From contig JALOPA010000198.1 of NCBI GenBank assembly GCA_025454125.1, positions 1-5,423 on the forward strand: a stretch of DNA of 5,423 bases, read 5' to 3'. The notes below the pieces were generated by a model. It was not told the DNA's origin. It made no database searches and saw only the letters and a program-made list of their open reading frames with translations. The position numbers were made by a program, and so were the translations under genes. This stretch comes from Thermodesulfobacteriota bacterium. GTDB taxonomy: Bacteria; Desulfobacterota; DSM-4660; Desulfatiglandales; HGW-15. Below, piece by piece: positions 5,249 through 5,423 of this stretch. Position 1 is the first letter of the stretch. Each line of letters opens with the position of its first letter.

Positions 5249-5423
5249 TAAGGTTTTTCAGGTCTTCTCTTTTGATCTTTTGACATTTTCTTTCTCTTCG
5301 GGTATTTTTTCTGTTCTTCGGTCTTCCAATAATTTTAGGCACTTTAGCGATATCAGGGACTTTCCGTTCTTTTCACTTTGGTGGTTGGTTTTTCTTTTGA
5401 TTTGGCTTTTCTAACTTTAGGCA

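Larger units (their letters stand above)
5110..5423. other. Gene-free, pyrimidine-rich intergenic stretch with scattered repeats
   Basis: No credible gene is seen. From about 5139 the + strand is dominated by T and C, including a T9 run at 5143-5151. The only sizeable open frame (5136-5342, - strand) encodes a lysine/arginine-rich low-complexity peptide, as expected from a purine-rich strand. Copies of the repeat families found downstream of larC lie within it. A short perfect stem, CCTAA-TTC-TTAGG (5108-5120), marks the left edge. Confidence 0.7.

Noticed and set aside
5136..5342. 68-codon - strand frame encoding a Lys/Arg-rich peptide
   Set aside because: It is low-complexity translation of a purine-rich repeat tract, with no ribosome site or family resemblance seen.

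Overview
The window looks like ordinary chromosome from a moderately GC-rich bacterium. The best guess is a member of the Desulfobacterota (former Deltaproteobacteria). That rests on the order pgpA-cinA-thpR, on larC, on a PflX-type radical SAM gene, and on intergenic repeats of kinds I associate with such genomes. It is inference: there is no rRNA or other phylogenetic marker here.

All five genes lie on the + strand. Positions 1-792 hold the 3' part of a PflX-type radical SAM protein, its start cut off by the window edge. A perfect 10-bp hairpin (803-826) and two facing arrays of a GGTNCAA heptamer (827-917 and 945-1007) separate it from larC (1066-2253), the nickel insertase for the nickel-pincer nucleotide cofactor. 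A short repeat family runs into the 3' end of larC, and a CACGAAA inverted repeat (2296-2373) fills the gap before pgpA (2393-2905), a phosphatidylglycerophosphatase. The next gap (2906-3203) holds a second heptamer family (CTGGATN, facing CCAGNAT), a C/G-rich hairpin, and a palindrome over the first possible cinA start. cinA (3204-4469, or from 3213) overlaps thpR (4441-5013) by 29 nt. The last 410 nt hold no gene: a GGACACGGAT-type inverted repeat, then a pyrimidine-rich stretch with more copies of the repeats seen after larC.

The genes are housekeeping or cofactor functions: nickel cofactor assembly, phospholipid head-group synthesis, pyridine nucleotide salvage and RNA end processing. Only cinA and thpR are clearly coupled. 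I found no defence system, CRISPR array, transposase, phage gene or tRNA.

The distinctive feature is the intergenic DNA. Every gap between genes is packed with short repeats, mostly arranged as facing inverted copies that could fold into hairpins. At least six sequence families occur in about 1.1 kb of non-coding DNA. Two are strict 7-bp arrays with unrelated sequences. No undescribed protein system is visible; the repeats are the part that merits a second look.
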